Positions 50,825 to 59,102 of a DNA stretch of 64,000 bases are shown here, one piece after another (within the stretch, counting starts at the first letter, position 1; each line of letters begins with the position of its first letter). Where the stretch lies: positions 86,573 through 150,572 of the forward strand of contig DAOUJG010000039.1 in assembly GCA_034423015.1 (NCBI GenBank), written 5' to 3'. The position numbers and the translations under genes were made by a program. The notes beneath the pieces were generated by a model. It saw only the letters and a list, made by a program, of their open reading frames with translations, ran no database searches and had not been told where the DNA came from. Source of the DNA: JAGWBJ01 sp034423015. GTDB taxonomy: Bacteria; Chloroflexota; Dehalococcoidia; Lucifugimonadales; JAGWBF01.

Positions 50825-51616
50825 ATGGCCAGCGGAAGGGGAGTACCGGTCAACAAGACCAAAGCCAAGGCCCAGGCGGGCCAGATAGCCCAGGGGGCCC
50901 TCATGACGTTCCACTCCCCCGAGACGGTGGAGATGCTGGGCGCATTGGGCTTCGACTTCGTCACCCTGGACCTGGAGCACGAAGCCTACGACGAGCTGGC
51001 CCTGGTGCACAGCATACGGGCCGCCGAGGCCTTCGGCATGACCGCCATCGTGCGCCTGGCCAACGACCCGGACCTGGTTCTGCGCCTGCTGGACGGCGGG
51101 GCCCAGGGCATCCACATCCCCCGGGTGAACACCAAGCGGGACGCCGAGCAGGCGGTGGAGGCCAGCCGGTTCTACCCCCAGGGAAAGCGCACCTTCTACG
51201 CCACCGGCCGGTCGGGCAGCTATGGGCTGGGCATGACCGAAGAGGAGTACGCCGAGGCATCCAATCGCGAGACCCTGGTGATCCTCCAGGTCGAGGAGCA
51301 GGAGGGCATCGAGAACCTGGACGACATACTGTCGGTGGACGGGGTGGACGCCATCCAGTTCGGCCCCAAGGACCTGTGGCAGTCCATGGGGATGCCCGAC
51401 CGCAGCGAGGTGTGGAAGATCATAGACGCGTCCCTCATCAAGGTGGCCGAGGCCGGCAGGTGGGGGAGCATGGTGTGCTGGATGGACTCGGACGTGAAGA
51501 CGGCGCAGGCCAGGTACAAAGAGCAGGGCGTGCGCCTGGTCACCGTATCCCCCAAGGAGCTTCTGGCCCACGGCGCCGGGTTCTACCTGGGCCAGGCCTC
51601 CCAGGCGAGCGGCTAG
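50825..51616 (+). CDS. HpcH/HpaI aldolase/citrate lyase family protein
   Basis: A 263-residue class II aldolase of the HpcH/HpaI family, which splits 2-keto-4-hydroxy acids with a divalent metal. Motifs are GFDFVTLDLEHEAYD, IVRLANDPDLVLRLLDGGAQGIHIPRVN and LQVEEQEGIENLDDI with the metal glutamate, then DAIQFGPKDLWQSMG with the metal aspartate region. GGAAGGAGGCGCC precedes the ATG. It is followed after 46 bp by an SDR gene and could supply its product. Confidence 0.9.
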   Translation: MASGRGVPVNKTKAKAQAGQIAQGALMTFHSPETVEMLGALGFDFVTLDLEHEAYDELALVHSIRAAEAFGMTAIVRLANDPDLVLRLLDGGAQGIHIPRVNTKRDAEQAVEASRFYPQGKRTFYATGRSGSYGLGMTEEEYAEASNRETLVILQVEEQEGIENLDDILSVDGVDAIQFGPKDLWQSMGMPDRSEVWKIIDASLIKVAEAGRWGSMVCWMDSDVKTAQARYKEQGVRLVTVSPKELLAHGAGFYLGQASQASG

Positions 51617-51662
51617 CCAGTATCCCGGCTTACCAGATCCCGGCTAGAGGAGGCGGTTGGAC

Positions 51663-52439
51663 ATGGCCTACACAGGTCTCAGCTTGGAGGGCCAGGTGGC
51701 CCTGGTCACCGGTTCGGCGAGGGGCATCGGCAAGGCGCTGGCCATCGGGTTGGCGGAGGCCGGGGCCGACGTGGCCGTATCGGACATCCCGTCGATGCTG
51801 GAGGAGGCCAGGACCACCCAGCAGATGGTGGAGAGCAAGGGCAAGAGGTGCCGGACCTATGCCCTGGACGTCCTGGACGTGGGGAACATCAACGGCACCG
51901 TCAACCAGGTGGTGGCCGACTTCGGACGCCTGGACATTCTGGTGAACAACGCCGGAATCCGGGTCCGCCGCCTGGCCCTGGAGGTGACGCCCGAGGACTG
52001 GGACGCCGTGATCGACACCAACCTGAAGGGCACGTTCTTCTGCGCCCAGGCGGCCGCCCGTCACATGGTCGACCAGGGCGGGGGACGCATCATCAACATC
52101 GCCTCCCAGATGGGCACGGTGGGGGCCACACAGCGGGCTGCCTACTGCGCCAGCAAGGGCGGCGTGGTCAACCTGACCAAGGTGCTGGCCCTGGAGTGGA
52201 TCCAGCACGGGATAACGGTCAACGCCATCGGCCCCGGGCCAACCTCGACCCCGGGGATGCTGGCCGCGGATACCCGGAGCGCCGAGGAGGTGGCCCAGGA
52301 CATGGAGTTCCACATGCCCCTGGGACGCCGCATGGAGCCCGAGGAGCTGGTGGGCGCCTGCGTGTACCTGGCAAGCCCCTCGGCCGGGGCCACCACGGGA
52401 CACCACCTCATAGTGGACGGCGGCTGGACGGCCCTGTAG
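51663..52439 (+). CDS. SDR family NAD(P)-dependent oxidoreductase 2
   Basis: A 258-residue short-chain dehydrogenase with VTGSARGIG, LDVLDV, NNAGIR, the serine in IINIASQMG, YCASK and NAIGPGPTSTPG, and the closing HHLIVDGGWTAL. VSDIP after strand 2 suggests NAD. ATG at 51663 has GAGGAGG 9 bases upstream, better than the TTG at 51657. It is probably co-transcribed with the aldolase and with the small TfoX-like gene 44 bp later. Confidence 0.9.
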   Translation: MAYTGLSLEGQVALVTGSARGIGKALAIGLAEAGADVAVSDIPSMLEEARTTQQMVESKGKRCRTYALDVLDVGNINGTVNQVVADFGRLDILVNNAGIRVRRLALEVTPEDWDAVIDTNLKGTFFCAQAAARHMVDQGGGRIINIASQMGTVGATQRAAYCASKGGVVNLTKVLALEWIQHGITVNAIGPGPTSTPGMLAADTRSAEEVAQDMEFHMPLGRRMEPEELVGACVYLASPSAGATTGHHLIVDGGWTAL

Positions 52440-52483
52440 CGCCCCTTCTCCCCTGATGGGAGGGGGTCAGGATTAGGGGGACG

Positions 52484-52813
52484 ATGGCCTACAGCGAAGA
52501 GACCGCCCAACGGGTACGCGGCCTTCTGGCCAGGGAGCCGGGCCTCTCGGAGCGCAAGATGTTCGGCGGCCTCTGCTTCATGGTCTCGGGAAACATGGCC
52601 TGCGGCGTGTTGAACGACGACCTCGTCGTGCGGGTCGGGGCCAAGGGGCACGAGGACGCCGTCAGCCAACCCCACGCCAGGCCCATGGACGTCACGGGCC
52701 GCCCCATGAAGGGCATGGTCTACGTGGGCCCCGGCGGACTCGAATCCCCCGAGGACCTGAAGGACTGGGTGGGGCGCGGCCTGGGGTTCGCCCGGTCGCT
52801 GCCGCCCAAGTAG
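52484..52813 (+). CDS. TfoX/Sxy N-terminal domain protein
   Basis: A 109-residue protein matching the TfoX N-terminal domain: ERKMFGGLCFMVSGNMACGV, DDLVVRVG and PMKGMVYVGPGGL. Stand-alone proteins of this domain are common and need not relate to competence. TTAGGGGGACG precedes the ATG. It follows the SDR gene closely, and no competence genes are in the window. Its role is unknown. Confidence 0.85.
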   Translation: MAYSEETAQRVRGLLAREPGLSERKMFGGLCFMVSGNMACGVLNDDLVVRVGAKGHEDAVSQPHARPMDVTGRPMKGMVYVGPGGLESPEDLKDWVGRGLGFARSLPPK

Positions 52814-52885
52814 CCGGCACGACTCCGGCTCTCCGGGGCCGGGACACACTTTATTCCGCAGTCTCCCCCGGGGCATCGGGGCCGC

Positions 52886-52914
52886 TGGACGCTCCCCACG
52901 GCGTGGGCTATAAT
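52886..52914 (+). promoter_or_regulatory. promoter of the acetamidase/formamidase gene
   Basis: TGGACG (52886-52891), a 17-bp spacer and a perfect TATAAT (52909-52914), about 70 bp before the ATG at 52987. Confidence 0.6.
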
Positions 52915-52986
52915 TCCGGTGCCGCCCGCAGTCATTTCCGTTGAGCCGCACGTCCCAGGGGGCGGGACTATTCGAGGAGGACGGAC

Positions 52987-54096
52987 ATGAAGAGTATCGA
53001 GCTGGACTACAGCAAGCGTTGCGCTGACGAGCCATCCAAGGGGCACAATCGCTGGCACCCCGACATCCCGCCCGCCGTGGAGGCCGACCCCGGCGAGGAG
53101 GTGGTGATACAGACCAGGAACGCCTTCGACGGCGAGGTCACCCCCGCCTCCAAGAACGAGGACCTGCGGAGCCCCAACCTGGGCGTGGTCCACCCCCTGA
53201 CGGGCCCGGTCTACGTGAAGGGGGCCGAGCCCGGCGACCTGCTGGAGTGCAACATCCTGAACGTAGAGCCCGCCAAGTGGGGCTTCACGACCATCATTCC
53301 CGGCTTCGGGTTCCTGCGGGACCTGTACACGGAGCCCTACGTGGTTCACTGGGACATCGACGGGGACTACGCCCAGTCGGAACAGCTCCCCGGGGTCCGG
53401 GTGCCCGGGGCCTCATTCATGGGAGTCATCGGCGTGGCGCCCTCCAGGCGGCTCCTGGATGAGACCATCGCCCGGGAGGCCGAGCTGCTGGGCCGGGGCG
53501 GCGCCGTCCTGGGCCCGGACCCGGCGGGCGCCGTGCCCTCCACCGAGCCCATCGCCTCCGAGGCCCTGAGGACCGTCCCTCCCAGGGAGAACGGCGGCAA
53601 CATGGACATAAAGCAGCTCAGCTCGGGCACGCGGCTGATGCTTCCCGTGTTCACCGAGGGGGCGCTGTTCTCCGCCGGCGACGCCCACTTCGCCCAGGGA
53701 GACGCGGAGTGCTGCGGCACCGCGGTGGAGATGGACGCCACCCTCCGCGTGAGCTTCCGGGTGCGCAAGGGCGAGGCCGCCAGCCGCAACATCCGTTTCC
53801 CAATCTTCGAGCGGGACACCTACTTCATCCGCCCGGAGACGGCGGTGCCCCAGCGGTTCCTGGCCACGACGGGGATGTGCATCGACAGCGAGGGCAAGAA
53901 CCAGTCGGAGGACGCAACGCTGGCGGCGCGGAACGCCCTGACCAGCATGATCCAGCTACTGATGGAGCGGGGCTGGAGCCGGGAGCAGGCCTACTGCATC
54001 TGCAGCGTGGCCGTGGACCTGAAGCTCAGCGAGATGGTGGACGTGCCCAACTTCGTGGTGTCGGCCTTTCTGCCGCTGGACATATTCGAGTCGTAG
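52987..54096 (+). CDS. acetamidase/formamidase family protein
   Basis: A 369-residue FmdA/AmdA family amidohydrolase, which releases ammonia from short amides such as formamide. Motifs are HNRWHPDIPPAVEADPGEEV, HPLTGPVYVKGAEPGDLLEC, GVIGVAP, ENGGNMDIKQLSSGTRLMLP and GALFSAGDAHFAQGDAECCGTAVE. TTCGAGGAGGACGGAC precedes the ATG, and a good promoter is upstream. It is the fifth amide-cleaving gene of the window after the four amidases, supporting a lifestyle based on organic amides. Confidence 0.92.
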   Translation: MKSIELDYSKRCADEPSKGHNRWHPDIPPAVEADPGEEVVIQTRNAFDGEVTPASKNEDLRSPNLGVVHPLTGPVYVKGAEPGDLLECNILNVEPAKWGFTTIIPGFGFLRDLYTEPYVVHWDIDGDYAQSEQLPGVRVPGASFMGVIGVAPSRRLLDETIAREAELLGRGGAVLGPDPAGAVPSTEPIASEALRTVPPRENGGNMDIKQLSSGTRLMLPVFTEGALFSAGDAHFAQGDAECCGTAVEMDATLRVSFRVRKGEAASRNIRFPIFERDTYFIRPETAVPQRFLATTGMCIDSEGKNQSEDATLAARNALTSMIQLLMERGWSREQAYCICSVAVDLKLSEMVDVPNFVVSAFLPLDIFES

Positions 54097-54184
54097 CACC
54101 CAGGATTCCTCGCCGGCGGCTCGGAACTGCTCAAGGCCTTGTGAAGGCCACGTAATGGGATGAAACCGGCGGCGCCCTCCTTAC

Positions 54185-54254
54185 GTCATTCCGGCGCAGG
54201 CCGGAATCCAGGGGTGGGGAGGGCGTGGACCCCCGCTTTCGCGGGGGGTGACGG
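54185..54254. repeat. intergenic repeat of the CCGGAATCCAG type
   Basis: GTCATTCCGGCGCAGGCCGG starts a palindrome-rich unit that ends CCCCCGCTTTCGCGGGGGGTG-type and GACGG. Pieces of the same type occur in 49142-49163 and 49360-49410. Confidence 0.7.
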
Positions 54255-54278
54255 AGGGAGGCGAGCCACCCCGCTTGT

Positions 54279-54404
54279 GTCATTCCGAGCGTAGCGAGGA
54301 ATCTCCCCATGCTGCCGAGTATTGGGCCGGGGCCTCGTAGCATAGCGTGTTCGTCGTAGGGTCCCTGAGATTCCTCGGCTCCGCTTCGCTGCGCTCGGAA
54401 TGAC
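54279..54404. repeat. 126-bp inverted-repeat element, copy 2
   Basis: Ends GTCATTCCGAGCG and CGCTCGGAATGAC as in copy 1, with the shared inner CCTGAGATTCCTCGG; the central parts of the two copies differ. Confidence 0.85.
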
Positions 54405-54536
54405 AGATGAGGGGGCCTCCCTCCCCACCGTCATTCCAGCGGGTCCCGGCCTTCGCCGGGACGACCGATTGGGCGATTCGCCAAAGGGGCGCCGCCAGTT
54501 GTTTTCAGGGAATGACGATGGGAAGGGACCACCTCC

Positions 54537-55289
54537 CTACCCGATGACGGTGGGGGCCATGGTGCCGTCGGGGGCGACCCTTAGGGTTATGTCTCCCACG
54601 CCGTCGTGGCTGAGCATGATGCGCAGGCTGTCGTCGCCGCTGAAGTACTCCACGGCGTTGCCCTCGCCCAGGCGGAAGGCCCGGTCGTGGCCGGGATAGA
54701 AGATCCGGGAGGAGCTGAGCAGCTTCCGCACGCTCTCCGCCGCCTCCTTCTCGTCCCAGAAGATTATCATCGGCTGGCCGGTGATCACCGAGTTGGCCCA
54801 GGGGAGGGCGTCGCCGGAGATGGCCACCTGACCCTCGGGACTGTCCACCAGGACGCTGATGTGCCCCTTGGTGTGCCCCGGCGTCTCCAGGATGCGCACC
54901 CCCGGCTCGATCTCGGCGCCCTCGACGACCTCCTCCACGTCCCTGCCCTCCAGGGTGTTGAGGAAGTACCTGGCCGTGGCCAGGTCGGGCCTCTTGGGGT
55001 CCCTGGCATACTCCAACTCCTTGGGGTGTATCATTATCCTGGCGTTGGGGAACATATCGGTGTTCTGGCAGTGGTCCCAGTGGGCGTGGGTCAAGACCAC
55101 GGCGTGAATGTCCTCCCTGGCCACGTTGGCGCGCTCCAACGCGGCGGCGAGCTGGTTGGCGCGGCCCTGGTGCCCGACGTCGACCAGGATGTTGGTCCTG
55201 CCTCGCAGCAGGGCGATGGTGCACAACCCCAGGTTCCCCTGGTCGGTGTTGACGTGGAAGCCCGTCAGCAGGTGCGTTATCTCCGGCAT
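54537..55289 (-). CDS. MBL-fold metallohydrolase
   Basis: A 250-residue metallo-beta-lactamase-fold hydrolase. The zinc ligands are THAHWDH, the histidine in TPGHTKGHISV, the aspartate in ISGDALPW and the histidine in FYPGHDRAF, so the dinuclear site is complete. No signal peptide is seen. The type resembles lactonases and glyoxalase II-like enzymes (the family is too broad for a substrate). It lies 91 bp downstream of an LLM oxidoreductase on the same strand and may act on its product. Confidence 0.88.
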   Translation of the reverse strand: MPEITHLLTGFHVNTDQGNLGLCTIALLRGRTNILVDVGHQGRANQLAAALERANVAREDIHAVVLTHAHWDHCQNTDMFPNARIMIHPKELEYARDPKRPDLATARYFLNTLEGRDVEEVVEGAEIEPGVRILETPGHTKGHISVLVDSPEGQVAISGDALPWANSVITGQPMIIFWDEKEAAESVRKLLSSSRIFYPGHDRAFRLGEGNAVEYFSGDDSLRIMLSHDGVGDITLRVAPDGTMAPTVIG

Positions 55290-55380
55290 GACTCCCCTCC
55301 TCGTTCCCTTTTGATTCCCTCCGGGACAGTGTTCGGGCGGTCCGGGATGGTGTTCGTGCCGTGCTGGACGGCCCTCGGGC

Positions 55381-56247
55381 CTACCCGCCGACCGTTTCCT
55401 TGAACCGGCGTATGGCGTCGATATGCTGCTGGGGAGAGGTGAGGCCCGCGTTCATGGTGTTGACCGACAGGTGGGTGGCCCCCAGCCCCTGCCACGCCTC
55501 CGCCTGCCGGGACCACTCGTCGGGGCCGCTGCCGCCCACGTTGACCCGGGTCTCGATGCCGATGGAGGCTGGGTCGCGGCCCGCCTCCCTGGCGTAGCCG
55601 CGCATGCGGTCCAGGATCTCCGCGGCCTTGTCGTCGGGCGGGAACTGGGGGAACCAGCCGTCGGCGATGCGCCCCACTCGACGTACCACCGGCTCCGCGC
55701 CACCCCCCAGCCAGACGGGGATGGGCCTCTGGACGGGGAGGGGGTTGAGGCCGGCGTTGTCGACCCTGTGCCAGCGCCCCTCGAAGTTGACTATCTCCTG
55801 GGTCCAGAGGGCCCTCATGAGGGCGATCTGCTCCTCGCTCCGCCGTCCCCGGTTGTGGAAGTCCTCTCCCAGGGCCTCGTACTCCACGTGGTTCCAGCCG
55901 GTGCCTATCCCCAGCCTCAGCCGGCCCCCGCTGAGCACGTCCACCTCCGCCGCCTGCTTGGCCACCAGGGCCGTCTGCCGCTGGCCCAGGATTATGACCG
56001 CCGTGACCAGCTCGATGCTCTTGGTGAGTGCGGCCAGGTACCCGTACACGACGAAGGGCTCGTGGAACATGTGCTCGGAGGTGTAGGGGCCCGTCCATCC
56101 CGTGTGGTGGGTCGTGTCCGCGCCCAGCACGTGGTCGAAGATTATCATGTGCTCGCGGCCGAGGCCCTCGGCCGCCTGGGCGTAGTCGCGCACCGCTACC
56201 GGGTCCGCGCCGATTTCGGTCTGGGGAAACACGACTCCTAGCTGCAT
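55381..56247 (-). CDS. LLM-class oxidoreductase, F420-type
   Basis: A 288-residue luciferase-like oxidoreductase of the short, F420-dependent-like group (LGVVFPQTEIG at the start, EHMIIFDHVLG, AEVDVLSGGRLRLGIGTGWN, PVWLGGGAEPVVRRVGRIAD). It is only distantly related to the two 390-residue LLM proteins in the window. AAGGGAGTCGCT lies before the ATG. It heads a two-gene minus-strand unit with the MBL hydrolase. The upstream 236 bp to 56483 show no gene. Confidence 0.88.
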   Translation of the reverse strand: MQLGVVFPQTEIGADPVAVRDYAQAAEGLGREHMIIFDHVLGADTTHHTGWTGPYTSEHMFHEPFVVYGYLAALTKSIELVTAVIILGQRQTALVAKQAAEVDVLSGGRLRLGIGTGWNHVEYEALGEDFHNRGRRSEEQIALMRALWTQEIVNFEGRWHRVDNAGLNPLPVQRPIPVWLGGGAEPVVRRVGRIADGWFPQFPPDDKAAEILDRMRGYAREAGRDPASIGIETRVNVGGSGPDEWSRQAEAWQGLGATHLSVNTMNAGLTSPQQHIDAIRRFKETVGG

Positions 56248-56483
56248 AGCGACTCCCTTCCCACGTAACGGAGATAGAACCGTGGCTCTTGGGGACGTTT
56301 CGACGGCTCGGGGAGATTATATCACGGGCCCTCCCTTGGAAAGGGGCCGAGTGGAAAGGGGCCGAGCCCCTGGGGTCGAGCAGGTCGGACGGCACTTCCC
56401 GGGAACGACAGCAAGGAATTCCCCGACGGGGGTCCCGTCGCGTATACTCTGGGCAGGACACGCAATACTTCCGGGAGGGACGC

Positions 56484-56906
56484 ATGACGCTAAACACCTA
56501 CCTTCACTTCAACGGCAACTGCCGGGAGGCCTTCGAGTTCTACAGGTCGGTCTTCGGGGGAGAGTTCGCCATCCTGGCGACCTTCAGGAACGGGCCGCCC
56601 GACATGGGCGTCCCGGAGGAGGAGCTGGACAACATCATGCACGTCTCGTACCCCATCGGGTCCAGCGTGCTCATGGGCAGCGACGTCCCGTCGGTCTTCG
56701 GGCCCCCGACGGTGATGGGCAGCAACTTCTCCATCTCATACTCGACCCGGACGAAGGAGGAGACCGACGGCCTGTTCGCCAAGATCTCGGCGGGAGGCAG
56801 GGTGACGATGGCGCCGGCGGAAATGTTCTGGGGATCGTACTTCGGCGCCTGCACGGACAGGTTCGGCATCAACTGGCAGCTCAACTGCGAGCATCGCGAG
56901 GAGTAG
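56484..56906 (+). CDS. PhnB-like VOC family protein
   Basis: A 140-residue glyoxalase-fold protein of the PhnB-like group: TYLHFNGNCREAFEFYRSVF, IMHVSYPIGSSVLMGSD, AEMFWGSYFGACTDRFGINW. These proteins often act as stand-alone VOC domains of unknown reaction. GGGAGGGACGC precedes the ATG at 56484. The frame is open further upstream but without family similarity. A TATACT box lies at 56443-56448 with no clear -35. Confidence 0.88.
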   Translation: MTLNTYLHFNGNCREAFEFYRSVFGGEFAILATFRNGPPDMGVPEEELDNIMHVSYPIGSSVLMGSDVPSVFGPPTVMGSNFSISYSTRTKEETDGLFAKISAGGRVTMAPAEMFWGSYFGACTDRFGINWQLNCEHREE

Positions 56907-56915
56907 CCGGGCTTA

Positions 56916-56944
56916 TTGACTTTCCTAGTTGCGGTTCATATACT
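56916..56944 (+). promoter_or_regulatory. promoter of the tRNA-tuf-ribosomal operon
   Basis: TTGACT (56916-56921), a 17-bp spacer and TATACT (56939-56944). It is the strongest promoter match near the tRNA cluster and lies 80 bp before the first tRNA. Confidence 0.8.
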
Positions 56945-56970
56945 AGATACCCGGTTGCCTAGAGCCCGAG

Positions 56971-56995
56971 CGTGGCCCCCTTTGTAGGGGCCACG
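56971..56995 (+). promoter_or_regulatory. leader hairpin upstream of the first tRNA
   Basis: A 9-bp perfect stem CGTGGCCCC/GGGGCCACG with a 7-base loop in the transcribed leader, followed by TTGTG. It may be a processing signal or a weak attenuator. Confidence 0.55.
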
Positions 56996-57023
56996 TTGTG
57001 CGTGACCGGCCGGGTCCGAGGCG

Positions 57024-57099
57024 GCCCCAGTGGCGCAAGGGTAGCGCAGCCGATTTGTAATCGGCAGGTTGGTGGGTTCGAATCCCCTCTGGGGCTCCA
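57024..57099 (+). tRNA. tRNA-Thr (TGT)
   Basis: The acceptor GCCCCAG pairs with CTGGGGC, the anticodon loop is TTTGTAA (anticodon TGT), the T loop is GGTTCGAATCC-like, and CCA is encoded at 57097-57099. Confidence 0.97.
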
Positions 57100-57150
57100 A
57101 CCGCGACTGGGGCACAGCCCCATATTTTGCCGACGACGCCGCCGAAGGTG

Positions 57151-57179
57151 TTGGCTGCTACCTGCGACTGTGCTAAACT
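57151..57179 (+). promoter_or_regulatory. internal promoter before tRNA-Tyr
   Basis: TTGGCT (57151-57156), a 17-bp spacer and an extended TGcTAAACT (hexamer 57174-57179), 12 bp before the mature tRNA-Tyr end. Confidence 0.6.
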
Positions 57180-57191
57180 GAGTGTCTGACC

Positions 57192-57279
57192 GGAGGGGTG
57201 GGTGAGTGGTTTAAACCACCAGACTGTAAATCTGGCGCCCGGAAGGGCTTCGTAGGTTCGAATCCTACCCCCTCCACCA
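57192..57279 (+). tRNA. tRNA-Tyr (GTA)
   Basis: The acceptor GGAGGGG pairs with CCCCTCC. The loop CTGTAAA gives anticodon GTA. The long variable arm expected for tRNA-Tyr is present. CCA is encoded at 57277-57279. Confidence 0.97.
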
Positions 57280-57308
57280 CAAGGTTGGTGCACGAGTCAC
57301 ACGATAGG

Positions 57309-57383
57309 GCCCACATAGCTCAGCGGTAGAGCACGTTCTTGGTAAGAACGGGGTCGGCGGTTCAATTCCGCCTGTGGGCTCCA
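57309..57383 (+). tRNA. tRNA-Thr (GGT)
   Basis: The acceptor GCCCACA pairs with TGTGGGC. The loop TTGGTAA gives anticodon GGT. CCA is encoded at 57381-57383. It lies 47 bp before tuf. Confidence 0.97.
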
Positions 57384-57430
57384 CTGATACGAGGACACAA
57401 GCCCAATTCCACTGAACAGGAAAGGACCAA

Positions 57431-58636
57431 ATGGCGAAGCAGCGTTTTGACAGGAGCAAACCCCATATCAACGTGGGAACCATAGGTCACGTGGACCACG
57501 GCAAGACCACGTTGACCTCGGCTATCACCAACGTGCTGGCATCGGCCGGCACCGGCACGTCGGTCCGGGCCTTCGACACCATCGACAACGCCCCTGAAGA
57601 GAAGGCTCGCGGCGTGACCATCGCCATCGCCCACATCGAGTACGAGACGGAGCAGCGGCACTACGCCCACGTGGACTGTCCGGGCCACGCCGACTACATC
57701 AAGAACATGATCACCGGCGCCGCCCAGATGGACGGGGCCATCCTGGTGGTCAGCGCCCCCGACGGCCCGATGCCGCAGACGCGGGAGCACATCCTTCTGG
57801 CCCGCCAGGTGGAGGTGCCGCGCATCGTGGTGGCCCTGAACAAGGTGGACGCCATGGACGACCCGGAGCTGCTGGAGCTGGTGGAGCTGGAGGTGCGGGA
57901 CCTCCTCAACCAGTACGAGTTCCCAGGGGACGACACCCCCATCGTGAGGGTCAGCGCCCTCAAGGCCCTTGAGGAGCAGGAGGCCGGCAACCACGATGGC
58001 CCTTGGAGCAAGAGCATCCTCGAGCTCATGGAGGCCATGGAAGACTACATCCCCGTCCCCGCTCGTCTCAAGGACCAGCCCTTCCTCATGCCCATCGAAG
58101 ACGTGTTCGGCATCAAGGGCAGGGGCACGGTGGTCACCGGCAGGGTCGAGCGGGGTACGGTGAACCAGGGCGACGAGGTTGAGATCGTCGGCCACGGAGA
58201 GGTCCGAAAGACCGTGGCCACCGGCCTGGAGATGTTCCACAAGATCCTGGACAGCTCAGAGGCGGGAGACGCCGTTGGCGTGCTCCTGCGGGGCGTCGAC
58301 CGGGACGAGGTCGAGCGAGGGCAGGTGCTTGTGAGGCCGGGCACGGTCCAGCCCCACCTCACCGCCGAGGCCGAGGTGTACGTGCTGAGCATCGCCGAGG
58401 GCGGACGGCACACGCCCTTCTTCAACGGGTACAAGCCCCAGTTCTACATCCGGACGTCGGACATCACCGGCGAGATAGGCCTCCCCGAGGGCGTGGAGAT
58501 GGTCATGCCGGGCGACAATATAACCATGAAGATCAACCTGATCTACCCGGTGGCCATCGAGGAGGGGCTGAGGTTCGCCGTTCGAGAGGGCGGACGGACC
58601 GTGGGCGCCGGGGTATTCACGAAAGTGCTGGACTAG
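57431..58636 (+). CDS. tuf: elongation factor Tu
   Basis: A 401-residue EF-Tu that delivers aminoacyl-tRNA to the ribosome. All GTPase motifs are present: GHVDHGKT, the switch I segment ARGVTIAIAHIEYET, DCPGHADY, NKVD and SALK, then domains 2 and 3 (GRGTVVTGRVERG, GYKPQFYIRTSDITG). AACAGGAAAGG precedes the ATG. The order tRNA-Thr, tRNA-Tyr, tRNA-Thr, tuf resembles the E. coli tRNA-tufB operon without tRNA-Gly. It is followed 3 bp later by rpmG. Confidence 0.98.
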   Translation: MAKQRFDRSKPHINVGTIGHVDHGKTTLTSAITNVLASAGTGTSVRAFDTIDNAPEEKARGVTIAIAHIEYETEQRHYAHVDCPGHADYIKNMITGAAQMDGAILVVSAPDGPMPQTREHILLARQVEVPRIVVALNKVDAMDDPELLELVELEVRDLLNQYEFPGDDTPIVRVSALKALEEQEAGNHDGPWSKSILELMEAMEDYIPVPARLKDQPFLMPIEDVFGIKGRGTVVTGRVERGTVNQGDEVEIVGHGEVRKTVATGLEMFHKILDSSEAGDAVGVLLRGVDRDEVERGQVLVRPGTVQPHLTAEAEVYVLSIAEGGRHTPFFNGYKPQFYIRTSDITGEIGLPEGVEMVMPGDNITMKINLIYPVAIEEGLRFAVREGGRTVGAGVFTKVLD

Positions 58637-58639
58637 AAC

Positions 58640-58810
58640 ATGGCCAAGAAGAGCACGGGCGCCCGCATAATCGTCAACATGCAGTGCACCGACTGCCGCG
58701 AACGCAACTACACCAGCAGCAAGAACCGGCGTAACGACACCCAGCGTCTGGAGCTGCGCAAGTACTGCTCGCGGTGCCGCGAGCACAGGGTCCACCGAGA
58801 GGTCCGGTAG
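58640..58810 (+). CDS. rpmG: 50S ribosomal protein L33
   Basis: A 56-residue L33 (MAKKSTGARIIVNMQCTDCR at the start; RKYCSRCREHRVHREVR at the end). It is the zinc-binding type, with two CxxC pairs. It begins 3 bp after tuf and ends 3 bp before secE. The usual KNRRN motif is present in between, and length is normal. Confidence 0.96.
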   Translation: MAKKSTGARIIVNMQCTDCRERNYTSSKNRRNDTQRLELRKYCSRCREHRVHREVR

Positions 58811-58813
58811 GGC

Positions 58814-59053
58814 GTGGTCAGGGCCAGAGGATCGGGACAGCGGATAATCACCCGCGGCGGGATGCGCCGCGGGAGTCCCGTCCAGTTCTTCCAGGAGACC
58901 ATCGGAGAGCTGCGGAAGGCGGTCTGGCCCACCCGGGAGGAGACCTGGCGGCTGACGTGGATAGTCATCGTCATCTCCAGCATAGCCGGGGCCCTGCTGG
59001 GCGTTCTGGACTTCGTGCTCACCCGCACCTTCGGCCGGTACGTGATAGGCTAG
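58814..59053 (+). CDS. secE: preprotein translocase subunit SecE
   Basis: A 79-residue SecE with the conserved amphipathic helix FFQETIGELRKAVWPTREET followed by a single membrane helix (TWIVIVISSIAGALLGVLDF). It is the short one-helix form. GTG at 58814 gives a basic N-terminal extension; the ribosome site GGTAGGG is close to it, so a slightly later start is possible. Its place between rpmG and nusG is the standard one. Confidence 0.93.
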   Translation: MVRARGSGQRIITRGGMRRGSPVQFFQETIGELRKAVWPTREETWRLTWIVIVISSIAGALLGVLDFVLTRTFGRYVIG

Positions 59054-59102
59054 AGCTGCCACCGGGTCCGGCGGCCGGCCACCGCGGAAGGGAATACCGA
59101 AC

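Larger units (their letters stand above)
54097..54536. other. gene-free island of palindromic repeats
   Basis: About 440 bp between convergent genes with no credible gene. It holds two different inverted-repeat types (54185-54254 and 54279-54404) plus a partial third near 54431-54470. Confidence 0.75.
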
